DNA from: Pantoea cypripedii
GTDB lineage: Bacteria > Pseudomonadota > Gammaproteobacteria > Enterobacterales > Enterobacteriaceae
Assembly: GCF_002095535.1 (NCBI RefSeq)
Contig: NZ_MLJI01000001.1
Location: forward strand, 4,226,412 to 4,290,411
Direction: 5' to 3'
Length of the DNA stretch: 64,000 nucleotides
The position numbers were made by a program, and so were the translations under genes. Every line of letters begins with the position of its first letter. The stretch's first letter is position 1. Under the pieces are notes generated by a model, which saw nothing but the letters and a program-made list of their open reading frames with translations, ran no database searches and was not told the DNA's origin. This document shows, piece by piece, positions 17,266 through 26,168 of this stretch.

Positions 17266-17318
17266 AGTATAGACCCAGCTTGTTTTCTAAGCAAGAAACT
17301 TTGAAGCAGATCACAAAA
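17266..17318 (-). promoter_or_regulatory. Sigma-70 promoter with possible CRP site for the small gene
   Basis: On the - strand TTGCTT (17294-17289), a 17-base spacer and TATACT (17271-17266) form a strong promoter. Just upstream TGTGA-N6-TCAAA (17315-17300) matches nine of ten bases of the CRP core. The site centre is near -48 from the predicted start. E. coli azuCR is also under carbon-source and CRP control, which fits. Confidence 0.65.
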
Positions 17319-17362
17319 ATGAAGGTTTTAAGCAACTGCACAATCCGCTAATGACTAAAACC

Positions 17363-17935
17363 TTAACTGAACCAACCCATATGTTCCACCAGAATGGTGC
17401 AACCGATGCAAATTAGGACAACGCCCCCGAGCACTTCCGCCCATTTGCCCATTACCGGGCCGATAAAGCGGCCAACCAGCACGCCTGTGGTCGCCATAAT
17501 GGTGGTGGCAGCGCCGATGGTCAGCGCGGTCAGCACGATATTGACCTGTAAAAATGCCAGGCCCACACCCACCGCCAGTGCATCCAGGCTGGTGGCCACG
17601 GCGGTTAACGCCAACACCATAAAACCGTGACGCTGTGGCGGCTCGCAAGGTTCACCGGCAGTCTGGCTGAAGCCAGCCATCATCATACGGCCACCGAGTA
17701 ACGTCAGCAGGCCGAATGCCAGCCAGTGGTCCCAGGCCATCACATAGCGGCTGGCCGCCAGGCCAATTGCCCAACCAATCAATGGGGTGAGCATTTCAAT
17801 CACACCGAAAATCAGGCCGGTGCGCAGCGCCTCTTTAAAATCCGGGCGATGCAGGGATGCGCCTTTGCCAAGTGCTGCGGCGAAGGCGTCCATCGACATA
17901 CCAAAGGCCAGAATCAGGGTTGCGATAAATGTCAT
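17363..17935 (-). CDS. mntP: Manganese efflux pump MntP
   Basis: Inner-membrane Mn(II) exporter, 190 aa (E. coli 188), with six hydrophobic helices in two repeated halves. The conserved membrane aspartates sit in '[14 protein letters not shown]' (about residue 16) and '[15 protein letters not shown]' (about residue 118). The helices are separated by a Pro/Cys-containing loop. An MntR box lies about 135 bases upstream. I could not find the yybP-ykoY Mn riboswitch that precedes E. coli mntP. Confidence 0.95.
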   Translation of the reverse strand: MTFIATLILAFGMSMDAFAAALGKGASLHRPDFKEALRTGLIFGVIEMLTPLIGWAIGLAASRYVMAWDHWLAFGLLTLLGGRMMMAGFSQTAGEPCEPPQRHGFMVLALTAVATSLDALAVGVGLAFLQVNIVLTALTIGAATTIMATTGVLVGRFIGPVMGKWAEVLGGVVLICIGCTILVEHMGWFS

Positions 17936-18069
17936 GATTTTTCAGTCAACGCAGACCAAAAGGCGAGGAAGCCTGAGGTTTGTCTGCATTTATTGTTCAG
18001 TAATGAAAAAGTGCGCGCAGTCTACCACGCAAAATCACCAAAAAAAGACAGTAAAATCATGGATTTAAG

Positions 18070-18085
18070 TATAGCAAAGGCTATA
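18070..18085 (-). promoter_or_regulatory. MntR box upstream of mntP
   Basis: TATAGCAAAGGCTATA is a 16-base inverted repeat with the core found in E. coli MntR operators (ACATAGCAAAGGCTATGT type). It faces mntP, and its distance of about 135 bases from the ATG implies a 5' leader. MntR with Mn activates mntP in E. coli; the same is expected here. Confidence 0.8.
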
Positions 18086-18217
18086 ACTCTTAACTCTCGC
18101 TAAATATGTCGCTAAGTGAATGGAATAGAAGAAAATTATTGGGCCGACAACCCCGGGGATTGCACCCCGCCGGGCTTTGTGCGCTAATGCCCGCGCGATT
18201 TGCTGTGGAATTTTGCG

Positions 18218-18460
18218 ATGAAAAATCCGTTAGAAACCCTGATTATCCCTGGTGGTATTCTGCTGCTGGGCTTCCTTTCTGCGCTGCTGCTGCCCGCACC
18301 GGCATTTAGCCTTGCGATGGCAAAGAGCCTGCAAACCCGGTTCCATTTGCAGGATCTTAATCAGCTTTACACCATTGTGTTTTGCCTGTGGTTTCTGCTG
18401 CTGGGCGCGATTGAGTTTTTCGTTATTCGCTTCGTCTGGCGTCGCTGGTTCAGGCAGTAA
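18218..18460 (+). CDS. Small two-helix membrane protein, unknown function
   Basis: 80-aa protein from the ATG at 18218, with a GGA about 9 bases upstream. Helix 1 spans about residues 8-28 (I-I-P-G-G-I-L-L-L-G) and helix 2 about 50-70, ending in a strongly basic tail 'VWRRWFRQ', so the C-terminus is predicted to be cytoplasmic. The gene overlaps the 3' end of azoR by 11 bases in convergent orientation and lies next to the MntR box on the other strand. I do not recognise a named family. Confidence 0.6.
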   Translation: MKNPLETLIIPGGILLLGFLSALLLPAPAFSLAMAKSLQTRFHLQDLNQLYTIVFCLWFLLLGAIEFFVIRFVWRRWFRQ

Positions 18461-19094
18461 CCACGGACCCGGCCCATTGCGACACCACCCCATCCAGATC
18501 GCGGTAGGCCTGGGCTAAACCGGCTTCGCGCGCGGCCTGGTCGGCAAACGCCAGCGGTTCCGCGTTAACAAACTGCGGAGCCTGAATGCCGATAAAACCG
18601 AAGGCGGCACGCAGCGCTGGAGTCAAGGCATCCATCTCTGCATAGGGCGAACCCGGTTGCAGGCTGGCTCCACGCGTGGTGATAAACAGCGCCTTCTGGC
18701 GCGTGAGATTGCCAATCACATTTTGTTGTTCATCAAAGTGATAAGTCAGATTGGTGCGGATGATGGCATCAATATAGGCTTTAAAAGCCGATGGCATACT
18801 CCAGTTGTACATCGGCATGGCGAACAATAAGGCATCGGCGTTGAGCAATTGCTCGCATAAGCGATCCGAATCCGCCAGCACGGCCTGCATACGTGGCGTG
18901 CGCTGCTCTTCTGGCGTGTAAGTCGCCTGCGCAAACTCTCCCGTAACATGGCTCACCGGATGCAAATCCAGATCGAGATAGTCCACCTGTAACTCAGGGG
19001 ATTGCGCCTGCAAACGCTCAACAAAATAGCGACTCAGCGCACGCGAGTTGGATTTGGCGCCTTTCGGGCTCACATCGACATGTAACAATTTCAT
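18450..19094 (-). CDS. azoR: FMN-dependent NADH-azoreductase
   Basis: Flavodoxin-fold NAD(P)H quinone/azo reductase, 214 aa (E. coli AzoR 201). The FMN phosphate loop is near residues 9-20 ('SPKGAKSNSRALS'). The isoalloxazine-binding 'AMPMYNWSMPSAFKAYID' and the 'TTRGASLQPGSPY' loop are typical, as is the C-terminal 'FIGIQ' segment. It reduces quinones and azo dyes and likely protects from electrophiles. The sequence is diverged from E. coli AzoR, so this could be a paralogue. Confidence 0.88.
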   Translation of the reverse strand: MKLLHVDVSPKGAKSNSRALSRYFVERLQAQSPELQVDYLDLDLHPVSHVTGEFAQATYTPEEQRTPRMQAVLADSDRLCEQLLNADALLFAMPMYNWSMPSAFKAYIDAIIRTNLTYHFDEQQNVIGNLTRQKALFITTRGASLQPGSPYAEMDALTPALRAAFGFIGIQAPQFVNAEPLAFADQAAREAGLAQAYRDLDGVVSQWAGSVVTA

Positions 19095-19175
19095 GGCTAA
19101 GGTTCCTCACTGATAACAATGAGGCGTACCTTAATCCTCAGGATGGACCCGAAAAAGGGTCAAGAATGCGTTTTT

Positions 19176-20651
19176 TTACTGGTCCATTCGCCTTTGATGA
19201 GCATCCACCAGCCATTTCAGCCGCTCGGCGCAGCGCGCAAAACCTTCTCGCGGTAGCTGGGTGACCCCCAGCAGGAAACCATATTGCCGCCCGGATTCAT
19301 GCTGATACCAGATCGATAACGGCGATGGTGCCAGGCCATAGGCCAGCGCCTCACGCGCGATTTGCTGGTCTGGCGTGCCTGCCGCTAAACGGATAATCAC
19401 CGCCAGCCCGGCACGCTGCACATCAGGAAAATGCGGACGTAACGCAGCGACAATCCCCTCCAGCCTTTCATGGTAGACCCGCTTCATACGCCGCAGATGG
19501 CGCAGGAAATGGCCCTCACGCAGGAACTCCGCCACCGCATCATGCAGCAACGCCGAGGACGCCGGAGCCAGTAAGGCGCAGGTATCGGCAAAGCGCGCCG
19601 CCAACGCCGGAGGCACCACCACAAAACCCAGGCGCAGGCTGGGGCTAAGGGTTTTGCTGAAGGTGCCGACATGGATCACCCGCCCTTCGTTATCGATCGC
19701 CGCCAGCGCCGGAGCAGCACGGCTGCCCAGCTGCAACTCTCCCAGATAATCATCTTCAATAATCCAGCGTTGCTGGCTGCTGGCCCAGGCCAGTAATGCC
19801 TGACGGCGCGGCAGCGACAGCGTGATACCCAGCGGAGCCTGCTGCCCTGCCGTCACCAGCGCAAACGCCGCGTCAGGTGCGCGTGCCACGCCCTCTGCCA
19901 CCTGCAAACCCTCGCCATCGACCGGAATGCCTACCGGCGTCACATGCATCTGCTGCAACGCGGCCCGTGCCAGCATAAAACCGGGTTCTTCCATCCACGC
20001 CTGTTGGCCATGCAAGCCGAGCGCCAGCGCAATCAACCCAAGTGCGCCCGCATAGCCGTTGGTGATGAAGATCTGATTCGCCTGACATTGAATACCGCGC
20101 GCCACCGCCAGATAACCCACCAACGCCTGGCGCAGTGCCAGACTGCCGCGCGGATCGGGATAACCACGCGACTGGCTGGCCTGCTGTCGCGCCTGGCGTT
20201 GCAGTACGCGCGTCCAGACCTTAGCGGGGAAGGCGTCGCTGGCGGGCACTCCCATCTGAAAAGTGAGCGGTGGGGTGTCAAAGTCATAGATCATATCCAG
20301 CAGCGGCGATCCCGCTGCCGTAACCACCGCGCGTGGTGGCTGGGTCACCGCAACTGCTGCAACAAAGGTCCCCGCTGCCCCTTTTGCCACCAGCAGCTGG
20401 CTATCCACCAGCATGTCATAGGCGCGGCGCACCGTGCCACGGGCCACTCCCAGCTGCGCCGCCAAATCGCGGCAGGAAGGCAACCTGACCCCCGCCACCA
20501 GTTGCCCATCGTCAATCGCGCTGCTGATGACCTGCCGCAGTTGTTCGCTTAAACCCCGCGTATCCGCACGATCCAGCGTCAGCGCCAATGGGCCACTGTT
20601 TTTGTCATTTTTTGGCACTTTTGTTGCTCCATAAGGCGATGAACAATGCAC
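19176..20651 (-). CDS. MocR-type regulator (GntR DNA-binding + aminotransferase domain)
   Basis: 491-aa transcription factor. An N-terminal GntR winged helix (about 30-95: 'LSEQLRQVISSAIDDGQL', 'RLPSCRDLAAQLGVARGTVRRAYDML') is followed by a fold-type I aminotransferase domain. The PLP lysine is in 'GTFSKTLSPSLRLGF', and the PLP-phosphate and Asp contacts include 'IIEDDYLGEL'. MocR proteins sense PLP or amino acids. It is divergent from the AhpD-like gene at 20683, its probable target. Cognate effector unknown. Confidence 0.88.
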   Translation of the reverse strand: MHCSSPYGATKVPKNDKNSGPLALTLDRADTRGLSEQLRQVISSAIDDGQLVAGVRLPSCRDLAAQLGVARGTVRRAYDMLVDSQLLVAKGAAGTFVAAVAVTQPPRAVVTAAGSPLLDMIYDFDTPPLTFQMGVPASDAFPAKVWTRVLQRQARQQASQSRGYPDPRGSLALRQALVGYLAVARGIQCQANQIFITNGYAGALGLIALALGLHGQQAWMEEPGFMLARAALQQMHVTPVGIPVDGEGLQVAEGVARAPDAAFALVTAGQQAPLGITLSLPRRQALLAWASSQQRWIIEDDYLGELQLGSRAAPALAAIDNEGRVIHVGTFSKTLSPSLRLGFVVVPPALAARFADTCALLAPASSALLHDAVAEFLREGHFLRHLRRMKRVYHERLEGIVAALRPHFPDVQRAGLAVIIRLAAGTPDQQIAREALAYGLAPSPLSIWYQHESGRQYGFLLGVTQLPREGFARCAERLKWLVDAHQRRMDQ

Positions 20652-20682
20652 CTGTCAACCATAACTGATTGAGGTGAGGAAA

Positions 20683-21138
20683 ATGAGCCAGCGTATCGAT
20701 TTTTACAGTACCGCTCCCGGCGCGATGAAAGCCCTGGGCGGCGTTTATAGCTATCTGTCACAAACTGACCTGTCGCACAGCCTGCTGGAGCTGGTTTTTC
20801 TGCGGGTTTCGCAGATCAACGGCTGCGCCTACTGCATCGACATGCATACCCAGGCGCTGCATAAAGCAGACATGCCGTGGCATAAAATCGTGTTAACCCA
20901 GGTATGGCATGAATCGGGGACGTTGTTTGACGCGCGTGAGCAGGCGGCGCTGGCGTGGGCAGAGAGTCTGACGCTGATTGCCAGCCAGGGCGCGCCGGAT
21001 GCGCTGTTTACCCAGGTCAAAGCGGTATTTAGCGATAAGGAAATTGTTGATCTCAACGTGGCGATCGGCCTGATGAACACCTATAACCGGCTGGCGATCA
21101 GTCTGAAAAAATTACCCGACAGTGCACCGCGTGATTGA
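20683..21138 (+). CDS. Carboxymuconolactone decarboxylase / AhpD-like protein
   Basis: 151-aa alkylhydroperoxidase-like protein. The family motif E-x(n)-C-x-x-C-x-x-x-H is complete: E in 'LLELVFLRVSQINGCAYC', followed by C-A-Y-C-I-D-M-H. I chose the ATG at 20683 after a GAGG ribosome site rather than a GTG 9 bases earlier. The protein probably reduces peroxides with a thiol partner. It is divergently paired with a MocR regulator across a short intergenic space, an arrangement common for this family. Confidence 0.88.
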   Translation: MSQRIDFYSTAPGAMKALGGVYSYLSQTDLSHSLLELVFLRVSQINGCAYCIDMHTQALHKADMPWHKIVLTQVWHESGTLFDAREQAALAWAESLTLIASQGAPDALFTQVKAVFSDKEIVDLNVAIGLMNTYNRLAISLKKLPDSAPRD

Positions 21139-21648
21139 AAAATCTTCTGACGGGCGCGTCACTGCGCGCCCAAATTCGTTATCACACAAATGTAACATTA
21201 TTTTTACACGAAATGGCGAAACATTGCGCAACATAAAAACCGCATAAAAAATCAAATTTTGTTAAAGCCAATATTTTCATTAACTTATAATTAACTCATT
21301 GGTGTTGCGACATTTCTGATCCCTACAACCCTCTCACAATATCGCAACATACCCCCTCTCGTAACCGTCTGATTAGGGGATAAAAATCCCTTATGACAAG
21401 CGGGTTGAACTGATTAATTCTTATGCTGAATCATTTCTGCATTTAAAAAATAAACAAACGTTTAATTCCGATACGAGAATGTTATATTCGAATGACTATG
21501 CATAACGTGCAGTTAACCGTTAGCACCCCCACGACTTAACCTGAGTCTTAACCTTTGAGAAACAGTACGACGCGCTCGAAAGAAGCGTGACTGTTTCGCC
21601 TGCGAACCTGTTGAACTTCAGGTCAACAGAGAGAGGAGATGTCGCCTC
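21139..21648. other. AT-rich 510-base region upstream of mqo
   Basis: No gene is seen. A hairpin GGGCGCG/CGCGCCC at 21152-21171 follows the AhpD-like gene but has no U-tract. The rest is AT-rich and likely holds the mqo promoter and a long leader. The mqo ribosome site AGAGGAG lies about 10 bases before its ATG. Confidence 0.6.
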
Positions 21649-23262
21649 ATGAGCAAAACTGCGGTAAATCTGGCGCTGGCAGTAAGCGCCGCTGGCATGG
21701 ATAGCGCTAACTTTCAGGAGCGAAAAGACGTCGATGTGCTGTTGATTGGCGCTGGCGTGATGAGTGCTACCTTAGGCACCTGGTTGCAGGATCTGGAGCC
21801 GGACTGGTCAATTGAGATGGTCGAACGCCTGGCAACGGTGGCGGAAGAGTCTTCCAATGGCTGGAACAATGCCGGTACCGGCCATGCTGCACTGGCGGAG
21901 CTGAACTATACGCCGCAGAAGGCGGATGGCAGCATCGATATTGCTAAAGCGGTGGCAATCAACGAATCGTTCCAGATTTCCCGCCAGTTCTGGGCGTATC
22001 ACGTGCAGAAAGGCAACCTGCGCAATCCGAAAAGCTTTATCCACAGTACGCCGCACATGAGTTTCGTCTGGGGCGACGATAACGTTGAATTTTTGCGCAA
22101 ACGTTTCCACGCGTTGCAGAAAAGCACCCTGTTCCGCGGCATGGAATACTCGGAAGAACGCGAACAGATTTCTCAGTGGATCCCGCTGGTGATGAATGGC
22201 CGCGACAAAAAGCAGAAAGTGGCCGCCACCTGGACCGAAATGGGCACTGACGTGAACTTCGGTGAAGTCACGCGCCAGCTGATTACTTCGCTGGAGAAGA
22301 AAGCCAATTTCCGTCTGCGGATGCAGCAGGAAGTGCGTGATATTAAGCGCCTGAGCGATGGCCGCTGGCAGGTTAGCCTGTTCAATCTGGTCAGCGGCGA
22401 AAGCCGTCTGCTTACCACTCGCCAGCTGTTTATCGGCGCGGGCGGTGCGGCTCTGCCGCTGTTGCAGAAATCCGGTATCCCGGAAGTGAAAGGCTACGCC
22501 GGTTTCCCGGTGGGTGGTTCTTTCCTGGTGACGGAAAACCCGGAAGTGGTGCAGCAACATATGGCGAAGGTGTATGGCAAAGCCTCGGTCGGCGCACCGC
22601 CGATGTCAGTGCCGCACGTAGACACCCGCGTGCTGGATGGCAAGCAGGTACTGCTGTTTGGCCCGTTTGCCACCTTCTCCACCAAATTCCTCAAACAAGG
22701 CTCGCTGCTGGATATGTTCGGCGCGATGAACGGCAGCAACCTGATGCCGATGATGCAGGTTGGCCTGAAAAACTTCGATCTGGTGAAGTATCTGGTTGAT
22801 CAGGTGCTGCAAAGCGACAGCGACCGTATGGAAGCCCTGCGTGCCTATGTGCCGCAGGCGAAGCAGGAAGACTGGCGTCTGGTGACGGCAGGCCAGCGCG
22901 TGCAGATCATCAAAAATGATGAGAAAGACGGCGGCGTGCTGCGTCTTGGCACCGAAGTGGTCACGTCTGAGGATGGTACGATTTCTGCGTTGCTGGGTGC
23001 CTCACCGGGTGCGTCAACGGCGGCGCCTATTATGCTGGAGCTGATGGCCAAAGCCTTCCCGGAGCAGATGCGTTCGCCTGAGTGGCAGACCAAAATCCGC
23101 GCGGTGCTGCCATCATGGGGCCGTAAGCTGAATGGTGATGTGGCACTGACCGAGAAAGTGCTGAGTGACACCAGCCGCGTGCTGCAACTTGATTATGCGC
23201 CGGTGACGCCGATGGCGGCGAACGACGAAGGACGCGAGACGGCCCACGTCGTGGGGAAGTGA
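21649..23262 (+). CDS. mqo: Malate:quinone oxidoreductase
   Basis: FAD-dependent, membrane-associated enzyme that oxidises malate to oxaloacetate and passes electrons to quinone (537 aa, E. coli 548). FAD-binding '[17 protein letters not shown]' at about residues 30-46, '[16 protein letters not shown]', '[18 protein letters not shown]', '[13 protein letters not shown]' and '[15 protein letters not shown]' are all highly conserved. The N-terminus lacks the longer cleavable-looking leader of the E. coli protein. The gene is monocistronic and followed by a large GC-rich repeat element. Confidence 0.97.
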   Translation: MSKTAVNLALAVSAAGMDSANFQERKDVDVLLIGAGVMSATLGTWLQDLEPDWSIEMVERLATVAEESSNGWNNAGTGHAALAELNYTPQKADGSIDIAKAVAINESFQISRQFWAYHVQKGNLRNPKSFIHSTPHMSFVWGDDNVEFLRKRFHALQKSTLFRGMEYSEEREQISQWIPLVMNGRDKKQKVAATWTEMGTDVNFGEVTRQLITSLEKKANFRLRMQQEVRDIKRLSDGRWQVSLFNLVSGESRLLTTRQLFIGAGGAALPLLQKSGIPEVKGYAGFPVGGSFLVTENPEVVQQHMAKVYGKASVGAPPMSVPHVDTRVLDGKQVLLFGPFATFSTKFLKQGSLLDMFGAMNGSNLMPMMQVGLKNFDLVKYLVDQVLQSDSDRMEALRAYVPQAKQEDWRLVTAGQRVQIIKNDEKDGGVLRLGTEVVTSEDGTISALLGASPGASTAAPIMLELMAKAFPEQMRSPEWQTKIRAVLPSWGRKLNGDVALTEKVLSDTSRVLQLDYAPVTPMAANDEGRETAHVVGK

Positions 23263-23330
23263 GGCCTTAGCGGCGGGCTGGCTCGCCGGCAGCGGTCTGG
23301 CTCCGCAGGGGTTCCGCCCGCCAGGCTTTA

Positions 23331-23868
23331 GGCAGTTTCAGGGCCGCCGTGCAGGCGGACGGGCAAAGGTCCGAGGACGCGGACCTTTGCAATCCGCGCC
23401 ATGCAGCGTCCTCGCGCAGCGCTACGCGCTGTTCCCTCGCTTATCACTCAGGCCTGACGGACCGCGCGGATTCGCCCTCCGTGGCTCATGCCGCGCTCTC
23501 GCCGCATCCTTGCGGCTCGTCCTGGCCTTCCCTCTGCACTCGGCGCTGCGAATGCCGCCAACACCGCCGTCTGCAAGACCATCTCATAAAAACAAACAAC
23601 AAAAGAAAAACCAAAGACCGTCATCGCGGTTGCAGCGGGGGTGTGAGCGCCATCCGGACTCGCTGAGCGCGGGAGCGATTCCAGGATGAGCCGCAAGGAT
23701 GCGGCGAAAGGCGGCGTTGAGCAGGAGCGAATCGACGCCGGTCCGTCGGAAGCGTGAGTAAGCGAAGGGACCGCGAAGCGGCGAGGAAGGCGGCGCAGGG
23801 CCGGGGAATGCAAAGGGGACGGCCAGGTCCCCTTTGCTCGGTCGCCGCACCGGCGAACTGAAACTGCC
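23331..23868. repeat. Pair of ~260-base GC-rich elements in inverted orientation
   Basis: The outer ends are exact 11-base inverted repeats (GGCAGTTTCAG at 23331-23341, its complement at 23858-23868). Inside, matching blocks pair across the centre: a GCAAAGG...CCTTTGC hairpin at 23363-23390 and 23810-23837; GTTCCCTCGCTTATCACTC at 23431-23449 versus the complement of 23752-23770; and a 25-base block at 23501-23525 versus 23681-23705 with one mismatch. The centre (about 23583-23625) is A-rich. The blocks keep the same order, so these are two diverged copies of one structured element, either mobile or an RNA. ORFs inside are not conserved-looking proteins. Confidence 0.85.
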
Positions 23869-23948
23869 AGTGCCCATGGCGAACGAAATCACGCTATAGC
23901 GAACGAAACCAGCTCAGTGTAAAAACCCAGCCCAGTGCTAACGCAAAA

Positions 23949-24542
23949 TCACACCGTAGCGAGCGAAATCGCGTCATATAACATCCATCCTGTTGTCGCC
24001 ACCAGCGACAACGCCATCAAACTATTAAACGCCTGGCGCTTCCACGCCACCTGCAAATGGCTCCGCAACTGATCCCCCAGCGCCGCCCAAATCAAAATAC
24101 AGGGCAGGTTAAGCAGCGCGAACCCCAGTACCACTGCCATCACTCCGTTGCTGTTGGCGTACATCAGCGCCACGTTGGTTGCCATCAGCCAGGCTTTAGG
24201 GTTCACCGCCTGAAAACAGGCCCCCGCCAGAATGGTCATCGGACGTGCGCTTTCCCGCACTTCCGGTGCGCCCGCGCGAAAAAGCTTCCATGACAGCCAA
24301 AGTAAATAACCACATCCCACCAGCGTCAGCGGCAGGCGCACCGCGCTCATCCAGCTCAGCAACACCTCCAGCGCCATCCCCGCCAGTACCACCTGCACCG
24401 CACACCCCAGCATAATGCCGAACACCATCGGCAGGGTGCGCTTCAGGCCAAAATTGACCCCGGAGGTGGCGAGCAGCAGATTATTCGGACCCGGTGTGAT
24501 CGACATAACGGTGACATAACTGAAAAAAGAGGGATCGAGCAT
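23949..24542 (-). CDS. LysE/RhtB family amino acid exporter
   Basis: 197-aa inner-membrane exporter with five to six helices. The N-terminal 'SITPGPNNLLLATSGVNFG' with the P-G-P-N motif near residue 20 is the family signature; the 'NPKAWLMATNVALMY' segment is also typical. It is divergent from a MocR-type regulator at 24594 with about 50 bases between, an arrangement suggesting control by that regulator. Substrate not evident; related proteins export amino acids or cysteine derivatives. Confidence 0.9.
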   Translation of the reverse strand: MLDPSFFSYVTVMSITPGPNNLLLATSGVNFGLKRTLPMVFGIMLGCAVQVVLAGMALEVLLSWMSAVRLPLTLVGCGYLLWLSWKLFRAGAPEVRESARPMTILAGACFQAVNPKAWLMATNVALMYANSNGVMAVVLGFALLNLPCILIWAALGDQLRSHLQVAWKRQAFNSLMALSLVATTGWMLYDAISLATV

Positions 24543-24593
24543 GATGCAGTTCCTGATTGGTCAACATGACTTCATGCTAATCGTGACGGAACG

Positions 24594-26168
24594 ATGGAAA
24601 CAGAGACACAAAATGACTATTGTTATGGTTACAGTTTGCCAGAAAATCAATTGTACCCATCATGTGTGGAGGCTTTTGTGTCCCTTCCTCTTTCGACCGG
24701 TCAAACGCTGTATCAGCAGCTGGCCGATAGCTTTGCCGAGTCCATCCATCAGGGCACCCTCAAGCCCGGTAAACGCTTACCCGCAATTCGCCGCGTGGCG
24801 CAATCGCATCAGGTGAGTATCAATACCGTGCTGAATGCCTGGCAAATCCTGGAAGATCGCGGCCTGATTGAAGCACGACCGCAGTCCGGGTATTACGTGC
24901 GCACCGTATTGCCTGCGGTGACGCGCCCGGTGCAGAAACTGCGGGCGAAAGAGGATGATCCCAGTGCTCAAAAGCTGGAACTGATTGAGCAGGTGTTCGC
25001 CGCGCAGAATAACCCGGATTACACCAACATCTCGCTGGCGTGCCCCCAGGATAGCGAACTGTTTCCCGCCGCCCGGCTGAGTCGTATTACCGCTTCGCTG
25101 CTGCGACGTGATCCGGACCTTATCGGGCGCTACGTGCTTCCGCCCGGTAGTAAGCGCTTACGGGAGGAGATTGCCCGCCGCAGCCTGCATGTCGGTATCA
25201 ATCTGACAGTAGATGACATCACCCTCACCCACGGCTGCATGGAAGCGTTGCAACTGGCGCTGCGGGCAGTCACCAAACCTGGCGACTGCGTCGGGCTGGA
25301 ATCGCCCACCTACTTCTTTCTCTTCCCGCTGCTGGCCTCGCTGGGCTTGAAGGCGCTGGAGATCCCTACCGACCCGCAGCAGGGATTGTCGCTGGATGCG
25401 CTGGAGATGCTGCTACAGGAACAACGGATTCAGGCGCTGATCGCCATGCCGGGGGCGCAGAATCCCCTCGGCTACGTGATGCCGCTGGCAAATAAGAAGC
25501 GTCTGGCGAAGTTGGTAAACACTTACCATCTTCCACTGATCGAAGATGGTTTGTACGATGAATTGCAGTTTGACTGGCCGTTATCGCCGCCGGTTAAGGC
25601 GTTCGATAGCGAGGGCTGGGTGATTTATTGCACCAGTTTTACCAAAACCGTGGCACCGGATTTCCGCGTGGGATGGACCGCTGCCGGGCGTTTTCACGAG
25701 AAAATTGCCCGGCTGAAGGCGGTGTCGTCGATGTCGGAGTCGCGTCTGCTGAGCGAAGTGCTGGCGGAATTTCTTGCCAGTGGCGGTTACGATCACCATC
25801 TGCGCACGCTACGTCGCCGCTATGCCGCCAATCTGGATGCAGCGCGCGGCATTATCGCCCGACATTTTCCCCAGGGCACCCGCGCTACCCTGCCGCGCGG
25901 CGGCTTTGTGTTTTGGGTCGAACTGCCGGGCAAAGTCGATACCGTGGAGATGTTTCAACGGCTGTTGCAGGAGCAAATTTGTCTCACGCCGGGTGCGCTT
26001 TATTCGCTGAGCGAACGCTACACCCATGCGCTGCGCCTCTCCTGCTGCTACCCGTTCGATGCGCGTTATACCTGGGCGCTGGAACGTACCGGCGCGCTGG
26101 CCTGTGAATTAAGCGGCCTACCGCCGGGTCAGGATCAGGGCGTGCCGTTGCGACCCCAGGTGGTGTAG
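24594..26168 (+). CDS. MocR-type PLP-dependent regulator
   Basis: 524-aa GntR-aminotransferase fusion. The winged helix spans about residues 38-105 ('YQQLADSFAESIHQGTLKPG', 'RLPAIRRVAQSHQVSINTV'). The aminotransferase domain follows, with the PLP lysine in 'TSFTKTVAPDFRVGW' and Asp in 'LIEDGLYDEL'. The likely role is control of the divergent LysE exporter in response to an amino acid. Its 3' end overlaps the convergent GST gene by 34 bases. An in-frame start 75 bases downstream is possible. Confidence 0.88.
   Translation: METETQNDYCYGYSLPENQLYPSCVEAFVSLPLSTGQTLYQQLADSFAESIHQGTLKPGKRLPAIRRVAQSHQVSINTVLNAWQILEDRGLIEARPQSGYYVRTVLPAVTRPVQKLRAKEDDPSAQKLELIEQVFAAQNNPDYTNISLACPQDSELFPAARLSRITASLLRRDPDLIGRYVLPPGSKRLREEIARRSLHVGINLTVDDITLTHGCMEALQLALRAVTKPGDCVGLESPTYFFLFPLLASLGLKALEIPTDPQQGLSLDALEMLLQEQRIQALIAMPGAQNPLGYVMPLANKKRLAKLVNTYHLPLIEDGLYDELQFDWPLSPPVKAFDSEGWVIYCTSFTKTVAPDFRVGWTAAGRFHEKIARLKAVSSMSESRLLSEVLAEFLASGGYDHHLRTLRRRYAANLDAARGIIARHFPQGTRATLPRGGFVFWVELPGKVDTVEMFQRLLQEQICLTPGALYSLSERYTHALRLSCCYPFDARYTWALERTGALACELSGLPPGQDQGVPLRPQVV

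Noticed and set aside
17936..18100. yybP-ykoY riboswitch for mntP
   Set aside because: The conserved core of the element was not found; only the MntR box is supported.
23349..23892. Four overlapping ORFs (100-120 aa) in the GC-rich repeat
   Set aside because: They lie on both strands of a structured inverted repeat, are rich in Arg, Ser, Pro and Ala, lack ribosome sites and domains, and follow from GC bias. The repeat explains them.
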